From Ga0077523 sp038324085 (GTDB taxonomy: Bacteria > Pseudomonadota > Gammaproteobacteria > Burkholderiales > Ga0077523): DNA of 64,000 nt. Below, piece after piece: positions 52,506 through 60,818 of this stretch. The notes beneath the pieces were generated by a model. The model saw only the letters and a program-made list of their open reading frames with translations. It searched no databases and was not told where the DNA came from. The position numbers were made by a program, and so were the translations under genes. The stretch's first letter is position 1. Each line of letters begins with the position of its first letter. The stretch is taken from contig JBBQHP010000003.1 in assembly GCA_038324085.1 (NCBI GenBank), forward strand, positions 62,001 through 126,000, in the 5' to 3' direction.

Positions 52506-53855
52506 ATGAGCGCCTTGCCGCTGGGATGGATCGGCATCGTCCGGCTCGGCCTGGTACAGGCCGCGCTGGGCGCCGTCGTCGTGCTCACGACCTCGACGCT
52601 CAACCGGGTCATGGTCGTCGAACTGGCGCTGCCGGCGATCGTGCCGGGAGTGCTCGTCGCGCTGCATTACCTGATCCAGGTGATGCGGCCGCGTCTCGGT
52701 CACGGCTCGGACGCCGGGGGCCGGCGCACGCCGTGGATCGTCGGCGGCATGGCCGTGCTGGCGCTCGGCGGGATCGCGGCCGCCGTTGCGACCGCGTGGA
52801 TGGCCACCAATCCGGTGGCGGGATTGATCCTGGCGGTGGTGGCCTTCGCGGCGATCGGGGTCGGGGTCGGGGCGGCGGGCACCGCGCTGCTCGTGCTGCT
52901 CGCCAAGCGCGTCGCGGAACCGCGTCGCGCGGCTGCGGCAACGATCGTGTGGATGATGATGATCGTGGGTTTCGCAATCACCGCGCTGCTTGCCGGACAC
53001 CTGCTCGACCCGTTCTCGCCGGCCCGGTTGGTGGCGGTCACGACGGCCGTCTCCACAGTCGCCTTCGTGCTCGCGCTGATCGCCGTCCGGGGCGTCGAGG
53101 GCGGCGCCGCACTCGCGGATGCACGGATCGCGGCGCGCGCCAAGCTGCCGTTCCGGGACGCATTGCGGGAGGTCTGGGCCGAACCTCAGGCGCGACGCTT
53201 CACGATCTTCGTGTTCGTCTCGATGCTCGCCTACAGCGCGCAGGATCTGATTCTCGAGCCCTTTGCCGGGACCGTGTTCGGGTTGACGCCGGGCGAATCG
53301 ACCCGCCTCTCGGGCGTGCAGCATGGTGGCGTGCTGGTCGGAATGGTGCTGGTGGCGCTCGCGGGCAGCGCCGGCGCCGGCCACCGCTTCGGCTCGCTGC
53401 GGGCCTGGACGATCGGTGGGTGTCTCGCATCCGCCGTGGCCTTGCTCGGGCTGGTCGCCGCCGCAATTGCGGGCCCCGCATGGCCATTGCGCGAATCGGT
53501 GTTTGCACTCGGCATCGCGAACGGGGCATTCGCCGTGGCTGCGATCGGATCGATGATGGGGCTGGCTGGTGCCGGGCGCGAAGCGCGCGAAGGCGTCCGG
53601 ATGGGATTGTGGGGTGCGGCCCAGGCTGTCGCCTTCGGTCTCGGCGATCTCGTGGGCACGGCCGCGAGCGACATCGCGCGCCAACTGCTCGGGTCTCCGG
53701 CGAGCGCGTACGCAGTGGTGTTCTGTGCCGAGGCTATTGTTTTCGTTTACGCCGCCGTGCTCGCGGTGCGCGTCGGGCAGGTCGGCGCGCAGACCGCGCG
53801 CGCGGCCCCGGTGCCACAGGGTGGCGGTGTTCTTGCGCAGGGCGGGAGAGGATGA
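52506..53855 (+). CDS. PucC-family (BCD) membrane protein between bchG and bchP
   Basis: The 449-residue protein from ATG 52506 has about 12 membrane helices and PucC-family segments (TTSTLNRVMVVELALPAIVP, YSAQDLILEPFAGTVFGLTP). It is a paralogue of LhaA at 38467. A gene of this family between bchG and bchP is standard in purple bacteria (ORF428-type). Roles proposed for the family are pigment delivery or light-harvesting assembly. Its stop overlaps the bchP start. Confidence 0.9.
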   Translation: MSALPLGWIGIVRLGLVQAALGAVVVLTTSTLNRVMVVELALPAIVPGVLVALHYLIQVMRPRLGHGSDAGGRRTPWIVGGMAVLALGGIAAAVATAWMATNPVAGLILAVVAFAAIGVGVGAAGTALLVLLAKRVAEPRRAAAATIVWMMMIVGFAITALLAGHLLDPFSPARLVAVTTAVSTVAFVLALIAVRGVEGGAALADARIAARAKLPFRDALREVWAEPQARRFTIFVFVSMLAYSAQDLILEPFAGTVFGLTPGESTRLSGVQHGGVLVGMVLVALAGSAGAGHRFGSLRAWTIGGCLASAVALLGLVAAAIAGPAWPLRESVFALGIANGAFAVAAIGSMMGLAGAGREAREGVRMGLWGAAQAVAFGLGDLVGTAASDIARQLLGSPASAYAVVFCAEAIVFVYAAVLAVRVGQVGAQTARAAPVPQGGGVLAQGGRG

Positions 53856-55054
53856 TGATCATGGCCGAGACAGAATGTTTTGATGCAGTGGTAGTGGGCG
53901 GGGGGCCGGCGGGCGCGACGGCTGCGGCCGATCTCGCGCGCATGGGTCACTCGGTGTTGCTGCTCGATCGGGAGGGTCGCGTCAAGCCGTGCGGCGGCGC
54001 AATTCCACCGGCCCTGATCGACCAGTTCGAGATTCCCGATGCGCTGCTGGTGGCGCACGTCACGTCCGCGCGCATGATTTCACCCAAGGGGGCGGAAGTG
54101 GATATGCCGATCGATGGCGGCTTCGTCGGCATGGTCGATCGCGAAGTCTTCGACGAATGGCTCCGCCAGCGCGCTGCGGCCGCCGGTGCCGCGCGGCGGA
54201 CGGGTATTTTCGAGCGCATCACCCGCGAATCCGATGGAACGACGAGCGTCCACTTTCGCAGCAAGGCCGAGCGCGGGAATGCCGCGACCGTGCGCGCGCG
54301 GGTGGTGATCGGCGCCGACGGCGCCACCTCGATGGTCGCCCGGCAGGAGATTGCCGGGGCCGATCGCATGCGCTACGTCTATGCCTACCATGAGATCGTG
54401 CGCTCGCCCGCGGACGGCCAAGGCAAGTTCGATGGGCAGCGGTGCGACGTGATCTATCGCGGCGAGTTGTCGCCCGATTTCTACGGCTGGGTGTTTCCGC
54501 ATGGCGCTACGACCAGCGTAGGCACGGGCACGGCGAATCGCGGCTTCTCGATCCGCAATGCCGCAACCGCGCTGCGCCGTGCCAGCGGACTGGAAACAGC
54601 GGAGACCCTCCGGCGCGAAGGCGCTCCGATCCCGATGAAACCGCTCCCCCGGTGGGACAATGCGCGCGATGTCGTGCTCGCCGGGGATGCCGCCGGCGTC
54701 GTTGCACCTGCGTCGGGCGAAGGCATCTTCTATGCGATGACCGGGGGCAGACTCGCCGCGGAGGCTGCCGGCCAGTTCCTTCGAACCGGCGATGCTCGCG
54801 CGCTCGCGACAGCGCGCAAGCGTTTCATGAAGGCCCACGGCAGGGTGTTCTGGGTGCTCGGCATCATGCAGCGCTTCTGGTACGCGAGCGACAAGCGGCG
54901 TGAGCGTTTCGTGAGCATCTGCAGGGATCCGGACGTCCAGATGCTTACCTGGCAGGCCTACATGCACAAGCGGCTGGTGCGCGCGAAGCCCATGGCGCAC
55001 ATGCGCATCTTCTTCAAGGACCTCGCCCACCTCGTGGGCATCGCATCGCCCTGA
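53852..55054 (+). CDS. bchP: Geranylgeranyl reductase
   Basis: The 400-residue FAD enzyme has VVVGGGPAGATAAADLARMG near the N-terminus, VKPCGGAIPP, and GDAAGVVAPASGEGIFYAM. It reduces the geranylgeranyl tail of bacteriochlorophyll to phytyl. ATG 53852 overlaps the preceding stop as ATGA; ATG 53861 is an alternative. Confidence 0.95.
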   Translation: MMIMAETECFDAVVVGGGPAGATAAADLARMGHSVLLLDREGRVKPCGGAIPPALIDQFEIPDALLVAHVTSARMISPKGAEVDMPIDGGFVGMVDREVFDEWLRQRAAAAGAARRTGIFERITRESDGTTSVHFRSKAERGNAATVRARVVIGADGATSMVARQEIAGADRMRYVYAYHEIVRSPADGQGKFDGQRCDVIYRGELSPDFYGWVFPHGATTSVGTGTANRGFSIRNAATALRRASGLETAETLRREGAPIPMKPLPRWDNARDVVLAGDAAGVVAPASGEGIFYAMTGGRLAAEAAGQFLRTGDARALATARKRFMKAHGRVFWVLGIMQRFWYASDKRRERFVSICRDPDVQMLTWQAYMHKRLVRAKPMAHMRIFFKDLAHLVGIASP

Positions 55055-55062
55055 CGATACCA

Positions 55063-55084
55063 CCCGCGCCGTCTCCGGCGCGGG
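55063..55084 (+). terminator. GC-rich hairpin after bchP
   Basis: CCCGCGCC (55063-55070) pairs with GGCGCGGG (55077-55084) around a 6-base loop, 8 bases after the bchP stop. No T-run follows, so it may need Rho or act as a 3' stabiliser. Confidence 0.5.
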
Positions 55085-55111
55085 CGTGCGATTCGCCATA
55101 CCATCCGCGCG

Positions 55112-56398
55112 GTGCCCATACTTCCGCCCGACCACCCGGAACGACACCTCCTCTCCGACGAGGTGCATGCCCGCCCGCCCGAGGCCGTCGAGACGCCGGC
55201 CCTGGCGACCTATGCCGCGATCCTCGTGGATCACGACGAGCGTGAACGCGAGCGTGCCCACGTCGCCGCGCTGTGCGAGCGCTTCGACGTCGTGCCGCCC
55301 ACGAAGAGCGCCACGCATTTTGCCGCGACCCTGGGCGCGCTGCGCTTCAAGTGGGAACGCCACGGCGAGTTCTCCGGCTATACGTTATGCGTCGCCGGCG
55401 AGAGCTCGCGGCCGTTCGGTGAACCTGCGGCCGGGCATCTGCCCCCGGGTTGGCTGGCCGGAATCCCCGGGCGCACCATCGCTGCCGCGCACGCCAAGCT
55501 CGTCGCCAGCGACGGCGGCCCGCCCGATGCGACACTGCTCGCGGAGCATTTCGAGGGCAACGTCGTGGTGGGCGCCGCCATCGGTGACGGCGCCGGCGTC
55601 GCATACACCGATTTCCGTACGCACGACGACGGCTGCACCCGGTTTCTCGTGTTCGACCACAACTTCACGCCGCGCCAGGCCGGCCGCATGTTGCAGCGCC
55701 TGTTCGAGATCGAAGCCTATCGGATGCTGGCCCTGCTCGCACTGCCGATCGCGCGCCGCCAGACTCCCCGCATCCTCGAGATCGAGCGATCGCTCGCGAT
55801 GCTCACGGACAATATTGCGGGGGAAAGCGGCGATGACGAGCAGCTGTTGGGCGAGCTGACCAAGCTCGCAGCGGAGATCGAGAGCGGGCTCGCGGCGAGC
55901 CAGTTCCGTTTCGGTGCGGGCCGCGCCTACCACGACCTGGTGAGCACGCGCATCTCGGAACTGCGTGAACTTCGCATTCCCGGAATGCAGACCATCGAGG
56001 AGTTCATGGCGCGGCGCCTGAGTCCCGCCATGGCGACCTGCGCGTCCGGCTCGCAGCGGCTGCGTGACCTGTCCGAGCGCGTCGCCCAGGCGAGCAACCT
56101 GCTGTCCACCAGAGTCGACATCGCGCGCGAAAAGCAGAATCAGTCGCTGCTTGCATCGATGGAGCGGCGGGCGCGCCTGCAGTTGCGGCTCCAGCAAACC
56201 GTCGAAGGTCTGTCGGTCGCGGCGATCACCTACTACGTGGTCGGCCTGGTCGCGTATGGAGCGAAGGCACTGTACACGGCGGGGTTGCCGGTGATACCCG
56301 ATGTCGCAGTTGGCATTGCGATCCCCGTTGTCGTGATTTTCGTTGCATTGGCATTGCGCCGCGCGCGGCGCCGGATCGGAGAACGCAACAATGGCTGA
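55112..56398 (+). CDS. DUF3422 family membrane-anchored protein
   Basis: The 428-residue protein starts at GTG 55112 (MPILPPDHPERHLLSDEVHA); HPxRxxLxxExHARP is the family hallmark. A long soluble and helical region precedes two C-terminal membrane helices (ITYYVVGLVAYGAKAL and a following hydrophobic helix with a basic end). Function is unknown. It is outside the usual photosynthesis cluster set and follows the bchP hairpin. Confidence 0.82.
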   Translation: MPILPPDHPERHLLSDEVHARPPEAVETPALATYAAILVDHDERERERAHVAALCERFDVVPPTKSATHFAATLGALRFKWERHGEFSGYTLCVAGESSRPFGEPAAGHLPPGWLAGIPGRTIAAAHAKLVASDGGPPDATLLAEHFEGNVVVGAAIGDGAGVAYTDFRTHDDGCTRFLVFDHNFTPRQAGRMLQRLFEIEAYRMLALLALPIARRQTPRILEIERSLAMLTDNIAGESGDDEQLLGELTKLAAEIESGLAASQFRFGAGRAYHDLVSTRISELRELRIPGMQTIEEFMARRLSPAMATCASGSQRLRDLSERVAQASNLLSTRVDIAREKQNQSLLASMERRARLQLRLQQTVEGLSVAAITYYVVGLVAYGAKALYTAGLPVIPDVAVGIAIPVVVIFVALALRRARRRIGERNNG

Positions 56399-56412
56399 CC
56401 GGACGGCACGCG

Positions 56413-56691
56413 ATGGGTGAGTTGTTCGTTTCCGGGCGTATCGTGGACCTGATCCTCGGGTTCACGGCGCTGGAGGGTATTGCGCTCGTGACATACCACC
56501 GCATGACGCGGCGCGGCCTCGATAGCGCCGAAGTGCTGAGCATGTTGTTGCCGGGAGTCTGCCTGTTGCTCGCATTGCGTTTCAGCATGACCGGCGCGTG
56601 GTGGGGTTGGATCGCAACGAGCCTGTTCGCATCGCTCGTGACCCATCTGGCCGACCTGGGACGCCGACACGCGCGCACGGGGGTGCAATAG
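56413..56691 (+). CDS. Small membrane protein, hypothetical
   Basis: The 92-residue frame has about three hydrophobic helices (VDLILGFTALEGIALVTYH, VLSMLLPGVCLLLALRF, WWGWIATSLFASLVTHLAD). It starts 14 bases after the DUF3422 stop, so it is probably cotranscribed. I do not recognise the family. Confidence 0.65.
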   Translation: MGELFVSGRIVDLILGFTALEGIALVTYHRMTRRGLDSAEVLSMLLPGVCLLLALRFSMTGAWWGWIATSLFASLVTHLADLGRRHARTGVQ

Positions 56692-56780
56692 TTCCCGGAG
56701 AAACCTCGCAAACGCTAGAATATCGGACAAGAGTCGCCGGATCGTCGGGCGGACACAGCAGTACGCGCCATGGAACCGAC

Positions 56781-57881
56781 ATGATTGGAATGAATATCCC
56801 GCAGCCCGACATCACGCTCCATCTGGACATGGATGGCGTGATCCAGGATGCAACGCTGTCGCGCGCCCTGCCGCAGGAGGATCTCGATTGCTGGATCGGT
56901 CGCCCGTGGTTCGAGACGGTGGCCGAGGACGTGACCGACAAGGTGAAGCGCCTGGTGGAAGATTCGCGCTGGATGCGTGTGTCCGGCTTCCGTCAGATCA
57001 CGCAGCGTTTCCCGAGCGGGCGCGAGGCCCTGATCGAGTACGCGACCATCCGACTGGGCGGGCGGGGTGGCCTGATCGCGATCGGGCGGAATCTCCAGGC
57101 GGTCGCGGAACTGCAGACCCGGCTGGTCGAAGCGCAGCAATCGATGGAGCGCGAATACTGGAAGCTGCGCGAAGTCGAGACCCGCTATCGTCACCTGTTC
57201 GAGAATTCCGACGAGGCGGTGATCCTGGTCAGGGCGGCGAATCTGCGCATCCTCGAGGCAAATCCGGCCGCGACGCGCGCGCTGGGCGGCGCGGGCCCGG
57301 AAGGCGGCGCTGCCCGGGTGGTGCTACACGATGTGATCCCCGAAGACCGCGAGGCCTTCCAGGCGATGCTCGAACGCGCTCGTCAGCAGGGCAAGTCGAC
57401 CGGGATTCTCGTGCGACTGGGCTCCGACCAGCAACCGTGGCTCGTGCGCGCATCGCTGCTGGCTTCCGAGACCGGCCAGCTGTTCCTGCTTCAGCTCGCG
57501 CGCGCGGGTGTCGCCGGTCCGGTCCCGAATCGCACCGCCCAGGTATCGATCGAGGATCTCGTGGAACGCAGTCCGGATCCGTTCGTGGCGATCGACCGGG
57601 AAGGGGTCATCATGCGATGCAACCTTGCGTTTCGCGCACTGGTGGGCATCGATGTCGCGGGATCCGCTGCCGGCGAGCACATCGAGCGCTGGTTCGCCTG
57701 CCCAGTCAGCGATTTCGCCACGCTTTTGACCACTGTCCAGGCTCGCGGGATGGTGCGCAACATTCCGATCTCGCTTCGCGGAGATGGCGGCGCCGAGAAG
57801 AAATTCGAGATATCTGCCGTGGGCAATTCGGATACCGAGCCGCAATACTACGGCGTATTGCTTCGGGACCGAGGCGAGTGA
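56781..57881 (+). CDS. PpsR paralogue without a DNA-binding domain
   Basis: The 366-residue protein is collinear with PpsR: N-terminal PAS, Q-linker helix (TRLVEAQQSMEREYWKLREV against QRLVSAQQSMERDYWRLRHV) and two further PAS domains. It ends (YGVLLRDRGE) just where PpsR continues into its FIS-type helix-turn-helix. The sequence after the stop holds no HTH in any frame before bphP begins 31 bases later, so this is real loss and not a simple frameshift. In Rhodopseudomonas the Q-linker-PAS1 part of PpsR2 binds BphP1. A role as light-linked adaptor or PpsR titrator is therefore plausible but inferred. Confidence 0.88.
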   Translation: MIGMNIPQPDITLHLDMDGVIQDATLSRALPQEDLDCWIGRPWFETVAEDVTDKVKRLVEDSRWMRVSGFRQITQRFPSGREALIEYATIRLGGRGGLIAIGRNLQAVAELQTRLVEAQQSMEREYWKLREVETRYRHLFENSDEAVILVRAANLRILEANPAATRALGGAGPEGGAARVVLHDVIPEDREAFQAMLERARQQGKSTGILVRLGSDQQPWLVRASLLASETGQLFLLQLARAGVAGPVPNRTAQVSIEDLVERSPDPFVAIDREGVIMRCNLAFRALVGIDVAGSAAGEHIERWFACPVSDFATLLTTVQARGMVRNIPISLRGDGGAEKKFEISAVGNSDTEPQYYGVLLRDRGE

Positions 57882-57912
57882 ACCCCGGGAGAACCCTGGT
57901 TTGTCCTCCCCC

Positions 57913-60069
57913 ATGTTCCCGGCGACGCTGTTCGGGCAGGCCGACCTTTCCAACTGCGAACGGGAGCAGATCCATCTGGCGGGGTCAATCCAGCCCCATG
58001 GCGCGCTGCTCGTGGTTCGCGAAGCGGACTTCGTCGTTGTCCAGTCGAGCGCGAACGCGCAGGAATTCCTCGCGCACCCCGACGCTCTCGTCGGGCGCTC
58101 GCTCGAGGAACTCGGTGGAGACCTCCTAGCACGCCTCCGCCCCCTCCTGAGTGGACCGCTCGGGGACATTCCCGTCGCCGTACGCTGCCGGGTCGGGAGC
58201 CCGGCAGTCGATTTCGACTGCCTGATGCACCGGGCGCCCGGGGGCGAACTGGTCATCGAACTGGAGCGCACCGGCGCCCCGATCGATCAGTCCGGACAAT
58301 TGCAGGAAGCGTTGCAGACGATTCTCGCCGCATCGTCGCTGCGCGAGCTGTGCGACGAAGCGGCGAGGGTGTTCAAGAACATCACAGGCTACGACCGCGT
58401 GATGATCTATCGCTTCGACGAGGAAGGCCACGGCGAGGTCTTTTCCGAGCGCCGGCAGCCAGGTCTGGAACCCTACCTGGGCAATCACTATCCTGCCTCG
58501 GACATCCCGCAGATCGCGCGCCGCTTGTACGAGCGCAATCGGGTCCGCGTTCTGGTGGATGTGGAGGATACCTCCGTCCCGCTGGTGCCGCGCCAGGTCA
58601 CCGGCCGCGAACTGGACATGTCGCTGTGCTTCCTGCGCAGCATGTCGCCGGTGCACACCCAGTACCTGAAGAACATGGGTGTGCGGGCGACCATGGTGAT
58701 GTCGCTGATGGTCGGCGGCAGGCTCTGGGGCCTCGTCGCATGCCATCACTATGTCCCGCGGATGGTGCACTACGAGATCCGGGCGGCGTGCGACCTGCTG
58801 GCAGAAGCGGTGGCCACGCGCATCGCGGCCCTCGAGAGCTTCGTGCAGGCGCACGTCGAGTTGCAGGTGCGTCGGCTGGAACAGCGCATGGTCGAGGCCA
58901 TAGCTCGCGACGGCGACTGGAAAGGCGCCCTGTTCGACGATCCGCGATCCCTGCTCCAACCGCTCGACGCGAGCGGAGCGGCGCTGCTGTTCGAGGGGCA
59001 GGTGCTCACGGTCGGCGAGGTGCCGGGCACCCAGGAGTTGCGCGAAATAGGACGCTGGTTCGATCAGAAACCGCGCACCGCGGTGCTCGCCACCGCATCG
59101 CTCGGCATCGACGCACCCGAGTTCAGCCTGCTGGCATCGGTGGCAAGCGGCATGATCGCGGCGCCGGTGTCGAATGCCCAGGGGGAATACCTGCTGTGGT
59201 TTCGTCCGGAGCGCGTGCGCACCGTGACCTGGGGCGGCAATCCGTTCAAGCCATTCGTCGTCGGCAACGACCCGTCGGAACTGTCGCCGCGCCGCTCGTT
59301 CGCGCAGTGGCACCAGGTCGTCGAAGGCACGTGCGATCCGTGGACCCTGGCCGATCTGACGGCAGCGCGCCTGATCGGCGAGTCGGTCGCCGACATCGTG
59401 CTCCAGTTTCGATCCGTGCGGATGTTGATCGCGCGCGACCAGTTGCTGCAGGTGAGCAGGCAGGTGGAAATCTCGGAGCAGCCCATCGTCATTGCCGATG
59501 CCGACGGCCGCATCCTGCTCACCAACGTTTCCTTCGACCGGATGCTGGGCGCGGACCGTTCGAGACTCGAGTCACTGCACGATCTTGATTCCTGTCTCGC
59601 CTACGATGCCAGTGCGGGTCAACCGTTGCGCGATCTGCTGGAGCATCGCCGGCCGTGGCGGGGCGAGGTCACGCTCGCCGACGGCACCGACGGGATGAAG
59701 TCGCTGCTGGTCCGTGCCGATCCCGTGTTCGCCTCGGCGAATCGCTCGCTTGGATTCGTGATCGGCTTCGTCGACCTGACCGAGCGCAAGGCGGCCGAGG
59801 CCGCCCGCCGGCGATTCCAGGACGATATCGTCAAGCAGTACCGGCCCGTGAACGTCCGCCTGGATTCCGATTCCGACGTGGTCTACCGCAATCTGCTGTC
59901 GTCGATCGTGGGCAATGCGCAACTGGCGGCGATGGAGATCACCGATGGCGTGGACGTGGCCAAGATGCCGGACATGCTCGAGAGCGTACAGGCTTCGGTT
60001 CATCGCACGGCCGAACTGCTCGGCCAACTCATCCGGCGCTCGACGGGTGTGGCGGGCCGCGACGAGTAG
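57913..60069 (+). CDS. bphP: Bacteriophytochrome with PAS and helical output, no kinase domain
   Basis: The 718-residue protein has the PAS-GAF-PHY photosensory core. The biliverdin-binding cysteine is Cys15 (QADLSNCEREQIHL); the GAF domain has YPASDIPQIARRLY and MSPVHTQYLKNMG; the PHY tongue has PRRSF. After the core, a PAS domain (about 520-640) and a two-helix segment (YRNLLSSIVGNAQLAAMEIT) follow. No ATP-binding kinase domain is present, resembling RpBphP1, which acts by binding PpsR2. It lies 31 bases after the HTH-less PpsR paralogue and converges with the heme oxygenase gene. Confidence 0.93.
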   Translation: MFPATLFGQADLSNCEREQIHLAGSIQPHGALLVVREADFVVVQSSANAQEFLAHPDALVGRSLEELGGDLLARLRPLLSGPLGDIPVAVRCRVGSPAVDFDCLMHRAPGGELVIELERTGAPIDQSGQLQEALQTILAASSLRELCDEAARVFKNITGYDRVMIYRFDEEGHGEVFSERRQPGLEPYLGNHYPASDIPQIARRLYERNRVRVLVDVEDTSVPLVPRQVTGRELDMSLCFLRSMSPVHTQYLKNMGVRATMVMSLMVGGRLWGLVACHHYVPRMVHYEIRAACDLLAEAVATRIAALESFVQAHVELQVRRLEQRMVEAIARDGDWKGALFDDPRSLLQPLDASGAALLFEGQVLTVGEVPGTQELREIGRWFDQKPRTAVLATASLGIDAPEFSLLASVASGMIAAPVSNAQGEYLLWFRPERVRTVTWGGNPFKPFVVGNDPSELSPRRSFAQWHQVVEGTCDPWTLADLTAARLIGESVADIVLQFRSVRMLIARDQLLQVSRQVEISEQPIVIADADGRILLTNVSFDRMLGADRSRLESLHDLDSCLAYDASAGQPLRDLLEHRRPWRGEVTLADGTDGMKSLLVRADPVFASANRSLGFVIGFVDLTERKAAEAARRRFQDDIVKQYRPVNVRLDSDSDVVYRNLLSSIVGNAQLAAMEITDGVDVAKMPDMLESVQASVHRTAELLGQLIRRSTGVAGRDE

Positions 60070-60090
60070 CCGGGCCGACGACCCTCGGTT

Positions 60091-60810
60091 TCAGCTCCGG
60101 GCGGCTTCCCGTACTGCGATCGAGAGCTCGATGTTGCAGCGAAAGGCGGCTTCGGCCTCCGCGATCAAGGCCGCCTCGTCCGCGACCGCGCCGGCGGCCC
60201 GCTCCAGCGCCCGGCGGTAACCGTCCTTGAACTCCGGGAGGTTCGCGACGCCCGCGAATTCGTAGAACCGGAGCTGATGCGGCGCCAAGGCGAGCGATCG
60301 GGTCAGCAATCGTCGCAGGACCTGTCCGCCGCTCAGATCACCGAGATAGCGGACGTATGCATGCGCGAGCAGGCGCGTACCGTCACCTTGCGCGGCGGCA
60401 GCAATCAGCGCGGCGTAGCGCGTGGCGGAGGCGAGAACGCCCAGGTCGTCCTGCCACCGCGAACCGTGCAGGGCAGTCAGATCGGACTCCAGCGCGGCGG
60501 CACGGAACACGGTCGGTAGCGCGATCCCGCGCATCCCGGGCGAATGGCGATGGTGCTCGAGCCCGAGTTCGAGCTCGCGATAGGCCGGTAGCAGATTGCG
60601 TAGCAGCATCACATAGCCGGCCCGGTCGGCCCGCCCCTGGAGCAGGTCGCAAACGATTCCCGATCGCTCCGCCTCGCCGTGTAGCGCCCGGGTGCCCTCG
60701 CGGAGTGCATCCATGATTCCCGGCCTGGGCTCCGCCCGGTCCGAATCGCGTGGCGTGTCGGTGATCATCGCCGGGGATCCGGTGTCGCCCTGCGCGGTGC
60801 TGTCATCCAT
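60091..60810 (-). CDS. bphO: Heme oxygenase (biliverdin-forming)
   Basis: ATG 60810 gives 239 residues; ATG 60768 gives 225. The proximal heme histidine is in LREGTRALHGEAER and the distal helix is YVRYLGDLSGGQVLRRLL, both HO-1-type features. It converts heme to biliverdin, the chromophore of the neighbouring bacteriophytochrome, which is the likely reason for the pairing. It starts 8 bases after the upstream hydrolase gene. Confidence 0.92.
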   Translation of the reverse strand: MDDSTAQGDTGSPAMITDTPRDSDRAEPRPGIMDALREGTRALHGEAERSGIVCDLLQGRADRAGYVMLLRNLLPAYRELELGLEHHRHSPGMRGIALPTVFRAAALESDLTALHGSRWQDDLGVLASATRYAALIAAAAQGDGTRLLAHAYVRYLGDLSGGQVLRRLLTRSLALAPHQLRFYEFAGVANLPEFKDGYRRALERAAGAVADEAALIAEAEAAFRCNIELSIAVREAARS

Positions 60811-60818
60811 GCCGGCCG

